64,000 nucleotides of DNA. It comes from an uncultured Paracoccaceae bacterium (GTDB taxonomy: Bacteria; Pseudomonadota; Alphaproteobacteria; Rhodobacterales; Rhodobacteraceae). The notes beneath the pieces were generated by a model. That model was not told where the DNA came from and made no database searches. It was given only the letters and a program-made list of their open reading frames with translations. The translations under genes were made by a program, and so were the position numbers. The first letter of the stretch is position 1, and each line of letters begins with the position of its first letter. The DNA lies in contig CANLNM010000012.1 in assembly GCA_947492475.1 (NCBI GenBank), forward strand, positions 1 to 64,000, given 5' to 3'. This document shows positions 45,485 to 54,266 of this stretch, piece by piece.

Positions 45485-46387
45485 TCATGTAAATGCAGAC
45501 ATAGACTTCAAATGCTTAAGCAAAAGCTGGGCCGCCTGCGGAAGCTTTCGACCTTCTTTGCGAATTAGGGATGATTGCCCATCTGGGAAAATCGAGCGCG
45601 GGATCGAACGTGCCACCATCAATTCCGCGGATAGCTCGCTTTCGACAACGAATCTTGGCAAGATCGTGCAGCCCATATCATTGCGCACAAATGCCTTCAG
45701 TGCTGCGATCGATCCGGTCTCGATTACTGCGCGCAACCTTACCCCTTGCCTTGCTTCGGCGGCGGTAATCATCGCTCCGATGCCAAAGCTTTTGGGCGGA
45801 ACCGCACATGGCATCGCAGCAAGGTCATCCAATGAAAACGGCTGCTCTGTGTCATAAAATCCGCCGCGTTTGACCAGCCCGACAAGTGGCTGCGCGCAAG
45901 ACGTTTGAACCCTGATCTGCGGAGCCTTTGGAACATTATATGCCAGCCCAATATGCGCCTGTTCTGACACAACTTGATGCAAGACATTCTCGGTTGATCC
46001 AACCGACAGCGAAAATGTGATGTCAGGGAAAGCCATCAAAAATGCAGCCAATGCGTTGTCGAAAAGATCGCCAACAAAGCCTTCTCCAACTGCAATCGAA
46101 ACCTTGCCGCGCTTCATCCCAGCAAGAGCATCAAATTCAGATTGAAGCAGATCAAGCGCGCCTTCTTGCTGTGAAAGAAACGCGATTAACAATTCGCCCG
46201 CCTCTGTCGCACGAACACCAAGCCGCCCGCGTTCAACCAATGTCGTGGCCAGCCTTTTTTCGAGCGCAGAAATGTTGCGGCTAACAGTGGATGGTTCCAA
46301 AGCGAGCTGTTCAGCAGCGCCGCGCACTGTGCCGCACTGAATTGCGGTCAGAAAGCAGGAGGTTTGTCTGGGATCAAGGGTATGCAT
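45485..46387 (-). CDS. LysR-family transcriptional regulator
   Basis: A 300-residue LysR-type regulator from the ATG at 46387 (MHTLDPRQTSCFLTAIQCG); the extra 19 upstream codons in frame look hydrophobic and spurious. AAEQLALEPSTVSRNISALE is the recognition region. It lies on the same strand and immediately upstream of the dehydrogenase/ALDH operon (105-base gap), the presumed target. Confidence 0.9.
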   Translation of the reverse strand: MHTLDPRQTSCFLTAIQCGTVRGAAEQLALEPSTVSRNISALEKRLATTLVERGRLGVRATEAGELLIAFLSQQEGALDLLQSEFDALAGMKRGKVSIAVGEGFVGDLFDNALAAFLMAFPDITFSLSVGSTENVLHQVVSEQAHIGLAYNVPKAPQIRVQTSCAQPLVGLVKRGGFYDTEQPFSLDDLAAMPCAVPPKSFGIGAMITAAEARQGVRLRAVIETGSIAALKAFVRNDMGCTILPRFVVESELSAELMVARSIPRSIFPDGQSSLIRKEGRKLPQAAQLLLKHLKSMSAFT

Positions 46388-46540
46388 GACCGCACCATAA
46401 CGCAACAAACCCAGCCCAATCAACGCAACAGACGCAACAAGCAACAGCCCGAGACCGCCATCAATTGACTTGCGTTTTATCGCGTTGAACCAACGACAAG
46501 AGCGGTGGTTTCAATGCGACGTCCCCAATCGTCAGGACAC

Positions 46541-47605
46541 CTATTCTGCGGTCACGACGCCCAGAACATCATCGGTCAAAAAGCCGAACGCGCGTGGGCA
46601 TGTGATGTCGGGCAGAACTTCGATGTCATATAGTTCCTCAACCTGACCATCGATGCGGAACCATTCGACGCATCGCCCATTGGTCAGATCGATGACCTGC
46701 AAGCCGCACCAAGGGTCGCTATCCCTGCGGCTCAGCGCGTCGTCTAATGCGAGCCCTTCAAAACGTTCATAGCGGGGTTTTGACAATCCAACGAAGGCAA
46801 AGTTGCCATGAAATGACAGCCCCCGCACAAATCCGGGGCAAAATGCCAAGGGCGTAAAGTTTTGATCTGCGGGTTTGGTCAGATCGACCCAGCCCAGTTC
46901 GCCAGTGCCAGAGTTCAACACCCAGAGCCGGTCGTTGTGGACCCGCGGCGAATGGGGCATCGACAATCCTTGGCAGACGATTTCATCGGTTTGAACATCA
47001 ATAATGACACCGCCATCGGCGCGTCGATCACGCCAGCCGTCAATCGTGTCAGATTTACTAACCGCGCTGGCATATTTGATCGCGCCGTCCTGCATGGCCA
47101 ACCCATTTAAGTGGCATCGATCCTCGGAAATGAGCGTTGAAACAAAACGGGGTTTCCAGACGGGTTTGAACGAATGCACATCCGAAAGTTCGGCGATGCA
47201 ATTGTACCGCGTATTGACAAAATACACGGTGCCTTGGTCAGAAACGCCAACGTCATGGGCGTCCAAAATCCCGGTAAAATGCGCCGTTCTAGGAATAAAA
47301 CAATCGGTGAATTGTTCATCCATGACCTCATTCGGGCGCAAGATATTTGTCATGCGGTAAACATGCGCCAACGTCGCCAGATACAGCGTTTTGTCCCGGT
47401 AAAACAGGCCCATCGCTTTTTGAAACACCTGTTCGTTGACCATCAAACCGCCCGATAGGTTCCGCCCCAGCAGGTACAGCCGCCCCGATTGATATGATGT
47501 CAGTGCCACGGCAATATTGAGCTGCGCCATGAGCCCGACAAAGCCTGCGGACACGGAATATTTCGCTTGGGATGCGGGTTTTGTGTGTTCAGACGGTTCG
47601 GGCAT
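46541..47605 (-). CDS. TIGR03032-family protein
   Basis: A 354-residue protein of the family known as TIGR03032. Diagnostic segments are LTSYQSGRLYLLGRN near the N-terminus and GLSMPHSPRVHNDRLWVLNS followed by GTGELGWVD. Repeated four-stranded patterns suggest a six-bladed propeller. The function is unknown; members are often near surface or secretion genes, and here it is divergent from an autotransporter gene across a 113-base spacer. Confidence 0.82.
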   Translation of the reverse strand: MPEPSEHTKPASQAKYSVSAGFVGLMAQLNIAVALTSYQSGRLYLLGRNLSGGLMVNEQVFQKAMGLFYRDKTLYLATLAHVYRMTNILRPNEVMDEQFTDCFIPRTAHFTGILDAHDVGVSDQGTVYFVNTRYNCIAELSDVHSFKPVWKPRFVSTLISEDRCHLNGLAMQDGAIKYASAVSKSDTIDGWRDRRADGGVIIDVQTDEIVCQGLSMPHSPRVHNDRLWVLNSGTGELGWVDLTKPADQNFTPLAFCPGFVRGLSFHGNFAFVGLSKPRYERFEGLALDDALSRRDSDPWCGLQVIDLTNGRCVEWFRIDGQVEELYDIEVLPDITCPRAFGFLTDDVLGVVTAE

Positions 47606-47718
47606 AACGGGTGTCCTGCATTAACGGGGCGATACTGGCTAAGGCTTAGAAATCCAGGCTATTTCGCCCATGACGTGTTTACAAGGCATCCAAGGCGCGT
47701 CAATATTCCCCCAAAATT

Positions 47719-50700
47719 ATGTACCGCTTTTATTTAAGGTTCTCAGTTTTGATTAACAATCGCAAGACCCGTCGTCGTCAAGCCGCCATTGTCCGAAAAC
47801 AAAATCGCGTTTGCGTCACGAAACATCATGGGCCAGCTGCCCGTGCGATGGTTGGGGTTGTTGGGCTTGGGGCTGCGATTGCGTTTCCGGGGGCTGGCCA
47901 CAGTCAGAGCATCCCACCCTCTGTCGTATCAGATACATGCACGATTTCCGGGACATCTGCGACATGTAGCGGGGATTTGTCATCGGGGATCACGACAACC
48001 GGCCCCGGCGTTGATGCGGTTACAGTGCAATCCCTGACCGGGGATATCGCCCCCGATGCAGGCGTCGCCGGTATATCCTTTATCAACGAAGAGAGCGATG
48101 ATGCCGGGATCGAAATAAACGTCACCGGGGATGGCCATCAGATCAGCACAAACGGTGCCTCTGGTATTGACGCAGTAAGTGCTGCGGCAGGCGGCGGTGA
48201 TGCATACTTTGCCGGTGGTGATATCACGATCACATCGGATGCGGACATCACAACATCAGGCGCCTCTGCGCATGGGATATCAGCCGCCACTGGTTTTAGC
48301 AGAGCCTTTGACGCAAGCGACATTCGCATAACGTCCACGGGCGACATCGCAGCCTCTGGTGAGGGGTCAATCGGCATCAACATCACGAACAGCACCTATG
48401 GAGGAATGGGTGTTGTGCAATCCACAGGCGATATTGAAAGCGGCCTTTCAGGAATTAATGTCCGCACGATATATGGTGCAGTTTCAATCACATCCGTAGG
48501 GAATATAACCTCGACGGACGGGATATCGGCGCGCGGCGTCGGTTCGGGTATAGATATCGCATCCACGGGGGACATTGCTGCCTTAGGTCATGGTATCCGC
48601 ACCTTAGGCCATGACCTGGATATTAACATCCAGTCCACAGGCAATATCGCGGCGGGTTCGGGCGATGCGATCAATATCCAAGCCAATAGCGACGCCATTG
48701 ATGTGACATCAGTCGGGAATCTATCAAGCGCTGCTGGAAATGGTATCGGAATCGATCTGCGCTATCGTTCTGATGCCGACATTACCATTTCAACCACCGG
48801 TGATGTCACCGCAGAACACACGGCAATCGCCATCGGACATTCCGGATATGCATCCAGCGGGGATGTGAATATCACGTCGGTTGGGAATATCGCGTCTCAT
48901 TCTGGATCTGGTATTGTGACCAATCTGGAGGATGGAAACAGGACCATCCATTCGACCGGGGACATCACGGTTCATAGCACCGGCATTTTCGCCAATTCCT
49001 ACATGGGTCAGATTTCCGTTCAGTCTGAGGGGAACATTCACGCCGGGTTTAATGGGATTTCGGCATTTGGCGGCGCGGTGGATGTAATTGCTGATGGTAA
49101 TATCATGACAGAAAGGGGCGATGGAATTCGGTCCTATTCACTGTTTTCCACCAACATCCAGTCAACCGGCAACATCACCGCCCTGACCGGGACCGGCATC
49201 GAAGCACGCGCGGGCATTTTAGCGGGCAATCTGCACGTTGAAACGTCCGGCACCATCACTGCGCAAACAGGCATTGAGATGCGCGATAATTACGACGGTC
49301 TGGATCGGCTTGATGGGCTGAATTTGATCAACTCAGGTCACATAACAGCCGATCAATCCGGGGTGTTTTTCAACACATCGCAGGACCGCGCATTGTCCAT
49401 CACCAATTCGGGGTCGATCACCGGAGAAACCGGGATTTTCAGCACCGGATCCGTCGAGATTGCAAATTCAGGCCATATCCAAGGCGATGGTGGCTTTGCC
49501 ATCAACCTGACTGGGGACAGCGCGGATGTGCTCACACTGGACGCCGGTTCAACGATTGTCGGTGCCATTGATTTTGGCAACGGCAATGACGGGCTGGGGG
49601 GCGCCAATGCGAATGATATTGATGTGCTCAATCTAAATGTTTCGGCGGGTACCAGCACCATTTTGCAATTTGCCGATGCCAGCGGGTTGGACAGTGATTT
49701 CGAAAGCATGCCCGAGATCATTAATTATTCCGGCCCGAACCAATTGGTGACGCTTGATTCCAACCTTGTCGTCTATGACATGACCAGCTTTGCCGCGCCG
49801 TCGGCATTTATGTCTGGTTTGTCGGGCGGTGTTTTGAATGCGCTCGACAGCCAAAACAACGCGGCCAATTTGGGCGCAACGAGCGATATCGTGTCGCGCG
49901 GTGTCGGCGTCTGGCCATCAGAGCCGCCGCAATTCTGGGGCGCTGCATTCGGCGGTCGTTCATCCACCGGATCAAATGACACCGCAGGAGAGCTGGAACA
50001 CAGCTATTCCGGATTTACAGTTGGGATGGAATCCGACGTCTCAAACTCAGAGGGCGTCTGGGGGATCCTTGCAGGGGCCACCAACAGCAGCATCGATCTG
50101 TCATTGGGCGCGGGCAACACCGACATCGCGTCGGCATTTGCAGGTGTTTATTGGCGGCGTGACTTTGATGATGTGCAATTGCGCGCCTCGTTGCTTGGCG
50201 GTGTGACCGAAAACGACACGACCCGGGTGATCAACGCGTTGCCCGCAACCGGGTCCTTTGAGGGGACTTTCATTGCGCCATCTGTGGCGGTTGCTGTCCC
50301 GTTTGAAATCGCTGACGTCTCAATGACGTTCGACACGCGCGCGACCTATATGCAAATGCAGCTCGATGGCTACACCGAGGATGGCGCCGTTGAGACATTC
50401 ATTCATTGTCGCGATGTGTCTGTTTTTAATCTGCGGTCTCAAATCCAAACCCAGTCCCTTTTTGATGAAATGGGGTGGGCACAGTCTCAGCTGAAATTGC
50501 GGCTTGGGGTTGATGCGACCGTTGACGCAGGCTCTGACCCGGTTATGGCCACGTTGCTTGGGTCAACCGTTGAATTTGACTCTCAAAATCTGGATGAAAT
50601 CAACGGATTCGTCGGCTTTGATTTCTTGCATCAATCCGTCGACGATCATTGGGACATCGCGCTAAACGGCGAAGTGCAAACAGATTTTGAATCCGGTTAC

Positions 50701-50739
50701 GGTGTAAATTTGGGTGTGCGGGTCAATTTTAGCTTCTGA
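47719..50739 (+). CDS. Autotransporter adhesin-like protein with STGDI repeats
   Basis: A 1006-residue type V secreted protein. The N-terminus has a long basic region (NRKTRRRQAAIVRKQNR), then a hydrophobic core GVVGLGAAIAFPGAG and cleavage site HSQS, an extended signal peptide. Residues about 165-600 contain about 17 degenerate repeats of roughly 20-25 residues around S/T-x-G-D/N-I, which fit a right-handed beta-helix passenger. From about 735 a 12-strand-type translocator barrel begins (FWGAAFGGRSSTGS) and the chain ends RVNFSF, with the terminal Phe used by the BAM complex. Adhesion or surface recognition is the general expectation. Confidence 0.88.
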   Translation: MYRFYLRFSVLINNRKTRRRQAAIVRKQNRVCVTKHHGPAARAMVGVVGLGAAIAFPGAGHSQSIPPSVVSDTCTISGTSATCSGDLSSGITTTGPGVDAVTVQSLTGDIAPDAGVAGISFINEESDDAGIEINVTGDGHQISTNGASGIDAVSAAAGGGDAYFAGGDITITSDADITTSGASAHGISAATGFSRAFDASDIRITSTGDIAASGEGSIGINITNSTYGGMGVVQSTGDIESGLSGINVRTIYGAVSITSVGNITSTDGISARGVGSGIDIASTGDIAALGHGIRTLGHDLDINIQSTGNIAAGSGDAINIQANSDAIDVTSVGNLSSAAGNGIGIDLRYRSDADITISTTGDVTAEHTAIAIGHSGYASSGDVNITSVGNIASHSGSGIVTNLEDGNRTIHSTGDITVHSTGIFANSYMGQISVQSEGNIHAGFNGISAFGGAVDVIADGNIMTERGDGIRSYSLFSTNIQSTGNITALTGTGIEARAGILAGNLHVETSGTITAQTGIEMRDNYDGLDRLDGLNLINSGHITADQSGVFFNTSQDRALSITNSGSITGETGIFSTGSVEIANSGHIQGDGGFAINLTGDSADVLTLDAGSTIVGAIDFGNGNDGLGGANANDIDVLNLNVSAGTSTILQFADASGLDSDFESMPEIINYSGPNQLVTLDSNLVVYDMTSFAAPSAFMSGLSGGVLNALDSQNNAANLGATSDIVSRGVGVWPSEPPQFWGAAFGGRSSTGSNDTAGELEHSYSGFTVGMESDVSNSEGVWGILAGATNSSIDLSLGAGNTDIASAFAGVYWRRDFDDVQLRASLLGGVTENDTTRVINALPATGSFEGTFIAPSVAVAVPFEIADVSMTFDTRATYMQMQLDGYTEDGAVETFIHCRDVSVFNLRSQIQTQSLFDEMGWAQSQLKLRLGVDATVDAGSDPVMATLLGSTVEFDSQNLDEINGFVGFDFLHQSVDDHWDIALNGEVQTDFESGYGVNLGVRVNFSF
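48220..49491 (+). repeat. Passenger-domain coding repeats
   Basis: About 17 imperfect in-frame repeats of roughly 60-75 bases, each with a core such as TCCACGGGCGACATC or variants encoding STGDI, STGNI, SVGNI or NSGHI. Divergence between units is high, so these are old beta-helix rungs rather than recent slippage. Confidence 0.75.
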
Positions 50740-51011
50740 CGAAACGTTCAGACGGCCCAAAAGTCGGATGCATACATCGCCAATGTCGGCTGTGCCAAAT
50801 GATCGACGACAACCTCAATTGATCACCACGTTCAACGTGTTTTCAAAGCCCAAAGACCCAGTTTAAGCCAGTCTTGATGACCTTTAGACAGGCTCGGGTA
50901 GACAGGCTCGGGGGTCATTTGTCGGATGGTGTCGACCTCAACTAAGGCAATGTTCACTATATCAGCGCCGAAGATGACCCATCAAACACAACGCGCCCGC
51001 GCATCCACGCG
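50740..51011. other. Non-coding stretch after the autotransporter gene
   Basis: No gene is seen. It contains a perfect 14-bp tandem duplication at 50885-50912, listed separately. It belongs to a 710-base decayed-looking region reaching to tRNA-Phe. Confidence 0.4.
50885..50912. repeat. Perfect 14-bp tandem duplication
   Basis: TAGACAGGCTCGGG occurs twice head to tail with no mismatch. It is probably a replication-slippage product or insertion scar in non-coding DNA. Confidence 0.8.
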
Positions 51012-51310
51012 ATGGGAAGCGCTCCTGCGAGAATCAGAGTCCTCAATGGCCGACTTGCCTTTGAGGATGCGGGTTCGAAGATGCTGCACGCTGAACTGGA
51101 TGAATATGAACGTCAGCTAATTATCATTGATCCATGGGTTTCGTTCATCCCACCTGTCATACGCCTAAAGGACCCAAAGCTCAGATCGAAGCCTTAATCG
51201 ACAAGCTTGAAAGCGTTGCTAAGGATTATGCTTGTGTTGATGTTCTGATCCGACATTTGACGAAGATGAAACAGGATAATGCCCTCGCCCTCAAGGATTG
51301 GATTTCCTAA
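51012..51310 (+). pseudogene. Possible frameshifted coding remnant
   Basis: Two plus-strand frames read like one broken protein: ARIRVLNGRLAFEDAGSK with LDEYERQLIIID in the first, then from 51134 a 58-residue frame with KAQIEALIDKLESVAKDYAC and HLTKMKQDNALALKDWIS ending in TAA at 51310. Neither has a ribosome binding site and I do not recognise the family. The amphipathic, non-random composition argues for a degraded gene rather than chance, but weakly. Confidence 0.3.
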
Positions 51311-51449
51311 ACGAGCATAGTCGGAGCAAGCCATGTGTTTGATCTATAGGTGGTTTTCCAATTGGCACCTATACGACACCCAGCGACATCAGTCGATGAA
51401 GATGTCGGCAAAACATCACATCCAACATATTGTTTTCATTTGGTAAAAA

Positions 51450-51525
51450 TGGTGCCCGGGGGCGGAATCGAACCACCGACACGAGGATTTTCAATCCACT
51501 GCTCTACCCCTGAGCTACCCGGGCA
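51450..51525 (-). tRNA. tRNA-Phe (GAA)
   Basis: The 76-base minus-strand sequence starts TGCCCGGGTAGCTCAG and ends with an encoded CCA. The acceptor stem TGCCCGG/CCGGGCA pairs perfectly, the D loop has AGCTCAGGGGTAGAGC, the anticodon loop TTGAAAA gives GAA (Phe), and GGTTCGATTCC is the T loop. It is a single tRNA gene flanked by decayed sequence on its left side. I found no duplicated 3' end that would mark an attachment site. Confidence 0.97.
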
Positions 51526-51758
51526 CGGGTGAACGCGAGGCGTTCTGGGTGCGCGGTTTGTAGAAGAGGTTTGGAGGGGTGTCCAGAGGCTTTTTGTGGT
51601 TTTGCAAACAAACCGGGAATTGGCTGAATTCAAAGCGAAAAAACCGCTGTTAGGCCAAGGTACATCCTAACAACCGACCTGTGCGGGTGGGAGGACAATG
51701 CCTGGGCGCTATGATTTGTGATACTTCCAGGTCGGTGAGCCGCCTTTGCAGCATCAAC

Positions 51759-52328
51759 CTAGGCATGGCCCGCATCAGACGACAATAACATCGGGTCAAT
51801 CCCCATGGATTTCAGGGCGGCGCTCCATTTGTCGGCGACGGGTAGTCCGATGACGATTTCTGGGTCCGCAGGACAGCTAAGCCATGCATTCTGGCCGATT
51901 TCATCTTCGAGTTGTCCGGGGCCCCAACCGGCGTAACCCAATGTGAACAGGGCATTTTTGGGACCATTTCCCATGGCGATGTCCGACAAAATGTCCAACG
52001 ATGCGCTTAGTCCGAAATGATCTGAAACCCGAACGGTGGTTTCTTCGGCGCCATATTCGGATGAATGCAGCACAAATCCGCGGGCGGTTTCCACGGGGCC
52101 GCCATAATGGATGTCCAAATCGGGCACGGCGTCCGCTGATGCAATATCAAGCTGTTCCAGCAGGCCGGAAAATGTCACGCCGGACAGGTGTTTGTTGATA
52201 ATCAGCCCCATGGTTTCTGTGCTGGAATGGGCGCAAACGAACACGACGCTTTGATGAAAACGCGGGTCGGCCATATCGGGCATCGCGATCAAAAGTTGAC
52301 CGGTTAGATTCTGTGAAGTCGGTTTCAT
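51759..52328 (-). CDS. YqgE/AlgH family protein
   Basis: A 189-residue protein starting MKPTSQNLTGQLLIAMPDM at 52328; the longer frame lies in the divergent promoter region. GLIINKHLSGVTFSGLLEQL and HYGGPVETARGFVLHSSEY are the family signatures, with GYAGWGPGQLEDEIGQNAWL near the C-terminus. AlgH proteins are conserved but poorly understood; the name comes from alginate regulation in Pseudomonas. It is divergent from the DsbD-N gene. Confidence 0.94.
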   Translation of the reverse strand: MKPTSQNLTGQLLIAMPDMADPRFHQSVVFVCAHSSTETMGLIINKHLSGVTFSGLLEQLDIASADAVPDLDIHYGGPVETARGFVLHSSEYGAEETTVRVSDHFGLSASLDILSDIAMGNGPKNALFTLGYAGWGPGQLEDEIGQNAWLSCPADPEIVIGLPVADKWSAALKSMGIDPMLLSSDAGHA

Positions 52329-52420
52329 ATGTTGATGATGTGATGCTACGCCGCAACGTGCAAGGGGCGGTTCACGTTCGCCTCGCTGGAACGTGACTTT
52401 TATTGCTCCAAAGGGACGGT

Positions 52421-53233
52421 ATGTTCGCATTCATGATCAAATGGATTCTTCCCCCCGTATTTGCTGCTGTGGCTGGCATGGCCTGTGCCCAACAGACGTC
52501 TGACATTGCCACCGCAGAGTTACTGCCGGGTTGGCGCATGGAAAACGGCAACCATATGGCTGGGTTGCGCGTGCGCCTGTCACCGGGGTGGAAAACCTAT
52601 TGGCGTTCGCCGGGCGATGCGGGCATTCCGCCACATTTCACCTGGGAGGGGTCCCAAAACATTTCATCCGTGGTTTTTCATTGGCCGGTCCCGGATGTGT
52701 TTTATCAAAACGGAATGCGTTCCATCGGATATGAATCCGAGGTGGTCATCCCGATGGAGTTTCAGGCCGATGGGTCTGGGATTGCGCAATTGTCCGGGCA
52801 GGTCGAAATTGGCGTCTGTCAGGATGTGTGCGTGCCAATGCAATTGCAGTTTTCAGGGGAATTGTCCCCCCAAGGCACCCGTGATCTGGCGATTGTGACC
52901 GCGTTGGTGGACCGCCCGCAATCCGCAACAGAAGCAAATGTAACGCAGGTGGATTGCCAAGTTGAGCTGACATCAGACGGCATGCATTTGTCGGCGCAGA
53001 TCAACATGCCCGATGCAGGGACAAATCCCGGCGAAGAGGAAATGGTAATCGAAACCGGGGATCGCGCCATTTGGGTGTCAGAGCCGGAAACCCATCGTCA
53101 GGGTGATGTTCTGATGGCAACGGCTGATTTGATGCGGGTGGATGGCGGCGCATTGGTGCTGGACCGGTCGGCCCTGCGGTTCACAGTGCTGGGAACAGAG
53201 CGCAGCGTGGACATCATGGGATGCACCGGCTGA
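52421..53233 (+). CDS. DsbD N-terminal-domain periplasmic protein
   Basis: A 270-residue exported protein with the DsbD-alpha/interface domain (PF11412) but no membrane or thioredoxin domain. The start at 52421 has AAGGGA upstream and gives a signal peptide (MIKWILPPVFAAVAGMACAQ). PGWKTYWRSPGDAGIPP and VEIGVCQDVCVPMQL carry the family pattern, the latter with a CxxxC pair able to exchange disulfides. It is probably a periplasmic thiol-redox partner. Another Cys lies in VDCQVEL and one near the C-terminus. Confidence 0.88.
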   Translation: MFAFMIKWILPPVFAAVAGMACAQQTSDIATAELLPGWRMENGNHMAGLRVRLSPGWKTYWRSPGDAGIPPHFTWEGSQNISSVVFHWPVPDVFYQNGMRSIGYESEVVIPMEFQADGSGIAQLSGQVEIGVCQDVCVPMQLQFSGELSPQGTRDLAIVTALVDRPQSATEANVTQVDCQVELTSDGMHLSAQINMPDAGTNPGEEEMVIETGDRAIWVSEPETHRQGDVLMATADLMRVDGGALVLDRSALRFTVLGTERSVDIMGCTG

Positions 53234-53613
53234 CCGTAACACGGCGCGCGCCTGCGCGACAGGGGACGCCATCCTTATGCCGTGAAAACCCGTTGGCCGA
53301 CCAGATCGCCATTGCACAGACAAACAGTCCAAATGCAATTCTGCCCCCGAGCTTCTGCCCCTGAAAGAGGGCCGCGTATTCAGGGCCTCAGCCGGGTATC
53401 GCCATCAACCGTTGGCCGCACTCAATTGGAACAACCCAACCCATCGCTGGGTGCGGCCGCGCCTAGCTCTGCTTTGATATGTGGCGGGATGTCATTGGTT
53501 AAACCATCCTCACCGTTGATCAGCATCAGGCAGTTTTTACACCGGATTGTCAAAGAGCCGGTGCCTGCAGGCTCAGTAGATTAAGTCACAAGGATATGGG
53601 TGTTTTTTGAGTA
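53234..53613. other. Spacer between the DsbD-N and moaB genes
   Basis: These 380 bases separate two convergent genes. Apart from the short frame at 53422-53553, described separately, I see nothing in it. Confidence 0.4.
53422..53553 (-). CDS. Possible 43-residue cysteine-containing protein
   Basis: From a TTG at 53553 the frame reads LTIRCKNCLMLINGEDG, then NDIPPHIKAELGAAAPSD, and ends GLGCSN. The CxxC pair and the ordered composition look protein-like, and the frame is closed by stops on both sides (open from 53580). No ribosome binding site is evident and the family is unrecognised. It could equally be the remnant of a longer zinc-ribbon-type gene or a chance frame. Confidence 0.25.
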   Translation of the reverse strand: MTIRCKNCLMLINGEDGLTNDIPPHIKAELGAAAPSDGLGCSN

Positions 53614-54156
53614 TTATTTCCGTCGCTGATTTTCAGTCAAACGTGGAAATATTTCGACAAAGTTGCAGGGCTTGTGGCGGTAATCGAGCTGAAGTTGCAA
53701 AATTTCATCCCACGCGTCTTTGCAGGCGCCCGGACTGCCGGGAAGCGCAAACAGGTAAGTGCCATTCGACACGCCCCCGGTGGCGCGGCTTTGAACGGCG
53801 CTTGTGCCGATCTTTTTCATCGAAACGATGGTGAAAACCGTCCCGAAGGCGTCGATTTCTTTTTCGTAAACGTCGCGATGTGCCTCAACCGTGACGTCCC
53901 GCCCGGTCAGGCCGGTCCCCCCGGTCGAAATGATCACGTCGATGTCTGGGTTGGCGCACCAAGCCCGTAATTGATCTGCGATTTCAACACGTTCGTCTGT
54001 GATGATCCCGCGATCTGCCAGAATATGACCGGCGGCCTCAATCCGGTCGACCAAGGTTTGACCGGATTTATCATCCTCCAATTGGCGTGTGTCACTGACG
54101 GTCAAAACAGCGATGCGGACGGGGATGAACTCTTTGGTGTCGTCGATACGGGACAT
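53614..54156 (-). CDS. moaB: Molybdenum cofactor biosynthesis protein B
   Basis: MoaB/MogA-type protein that adenylylates molybdopterin before metal insertion. The start MSRIDDTKEFIPVRIAVLTV at 54156 gives 180 residues. VSDTRQLEDDKSGQ, DVIISTGGTGLTGRDVTVEA and LPGSPGACKDAWDEIL are the family motifs; TGGTG is the molybdopterin-phosphate loop. It would supply cofactor to enzymes such as the molybdenum hydroxylase at 37502-40153. It lies downstream of the UDG gene on the same strand (110-base gap). Confidence 0.93.
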   Translation of the reverse strand: MSRIDDTKEFIPVRIAVLTVSDTRQLEDDKSGQTLVDRIEAAGHILADRGIITDERVEIADQLRAWCANPDIDVIISTGGTGLTGRDVTVEAHRDVYEKEIDAFGTVFTIVSMKKIGTSAVQSRATGGVSNGTYLFALPGSPGACKDAWDEILQLQLDYRHKPCNFVEIFPRLTENQRRK

Positions 54157-54266
54157 GTCGGCCTCTTTCAGTTGCGCAGGGAGTCTGCGCCTTTGTCGTA
54201 AATATGGCATCCCGATTTTGGATCAACCATGTGGCAAAGCGTTCGGATCAGCCAGATGCGCTGGGA

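Noticed and set aside
48220-49491. Regularly spaced repeats that could suggest a CRISPR array
   Set aside because: The repeats are degenerate, in frame, and encode beta-helix rungs of the autotransporter; there are no identical repeats with unique spacers and no cas genes.
51450-51525. tRNA-Phe as an integration site with att repeats
   Set aside because: I found no second copy of the tRNA 3' end in the window and no integrase gene.
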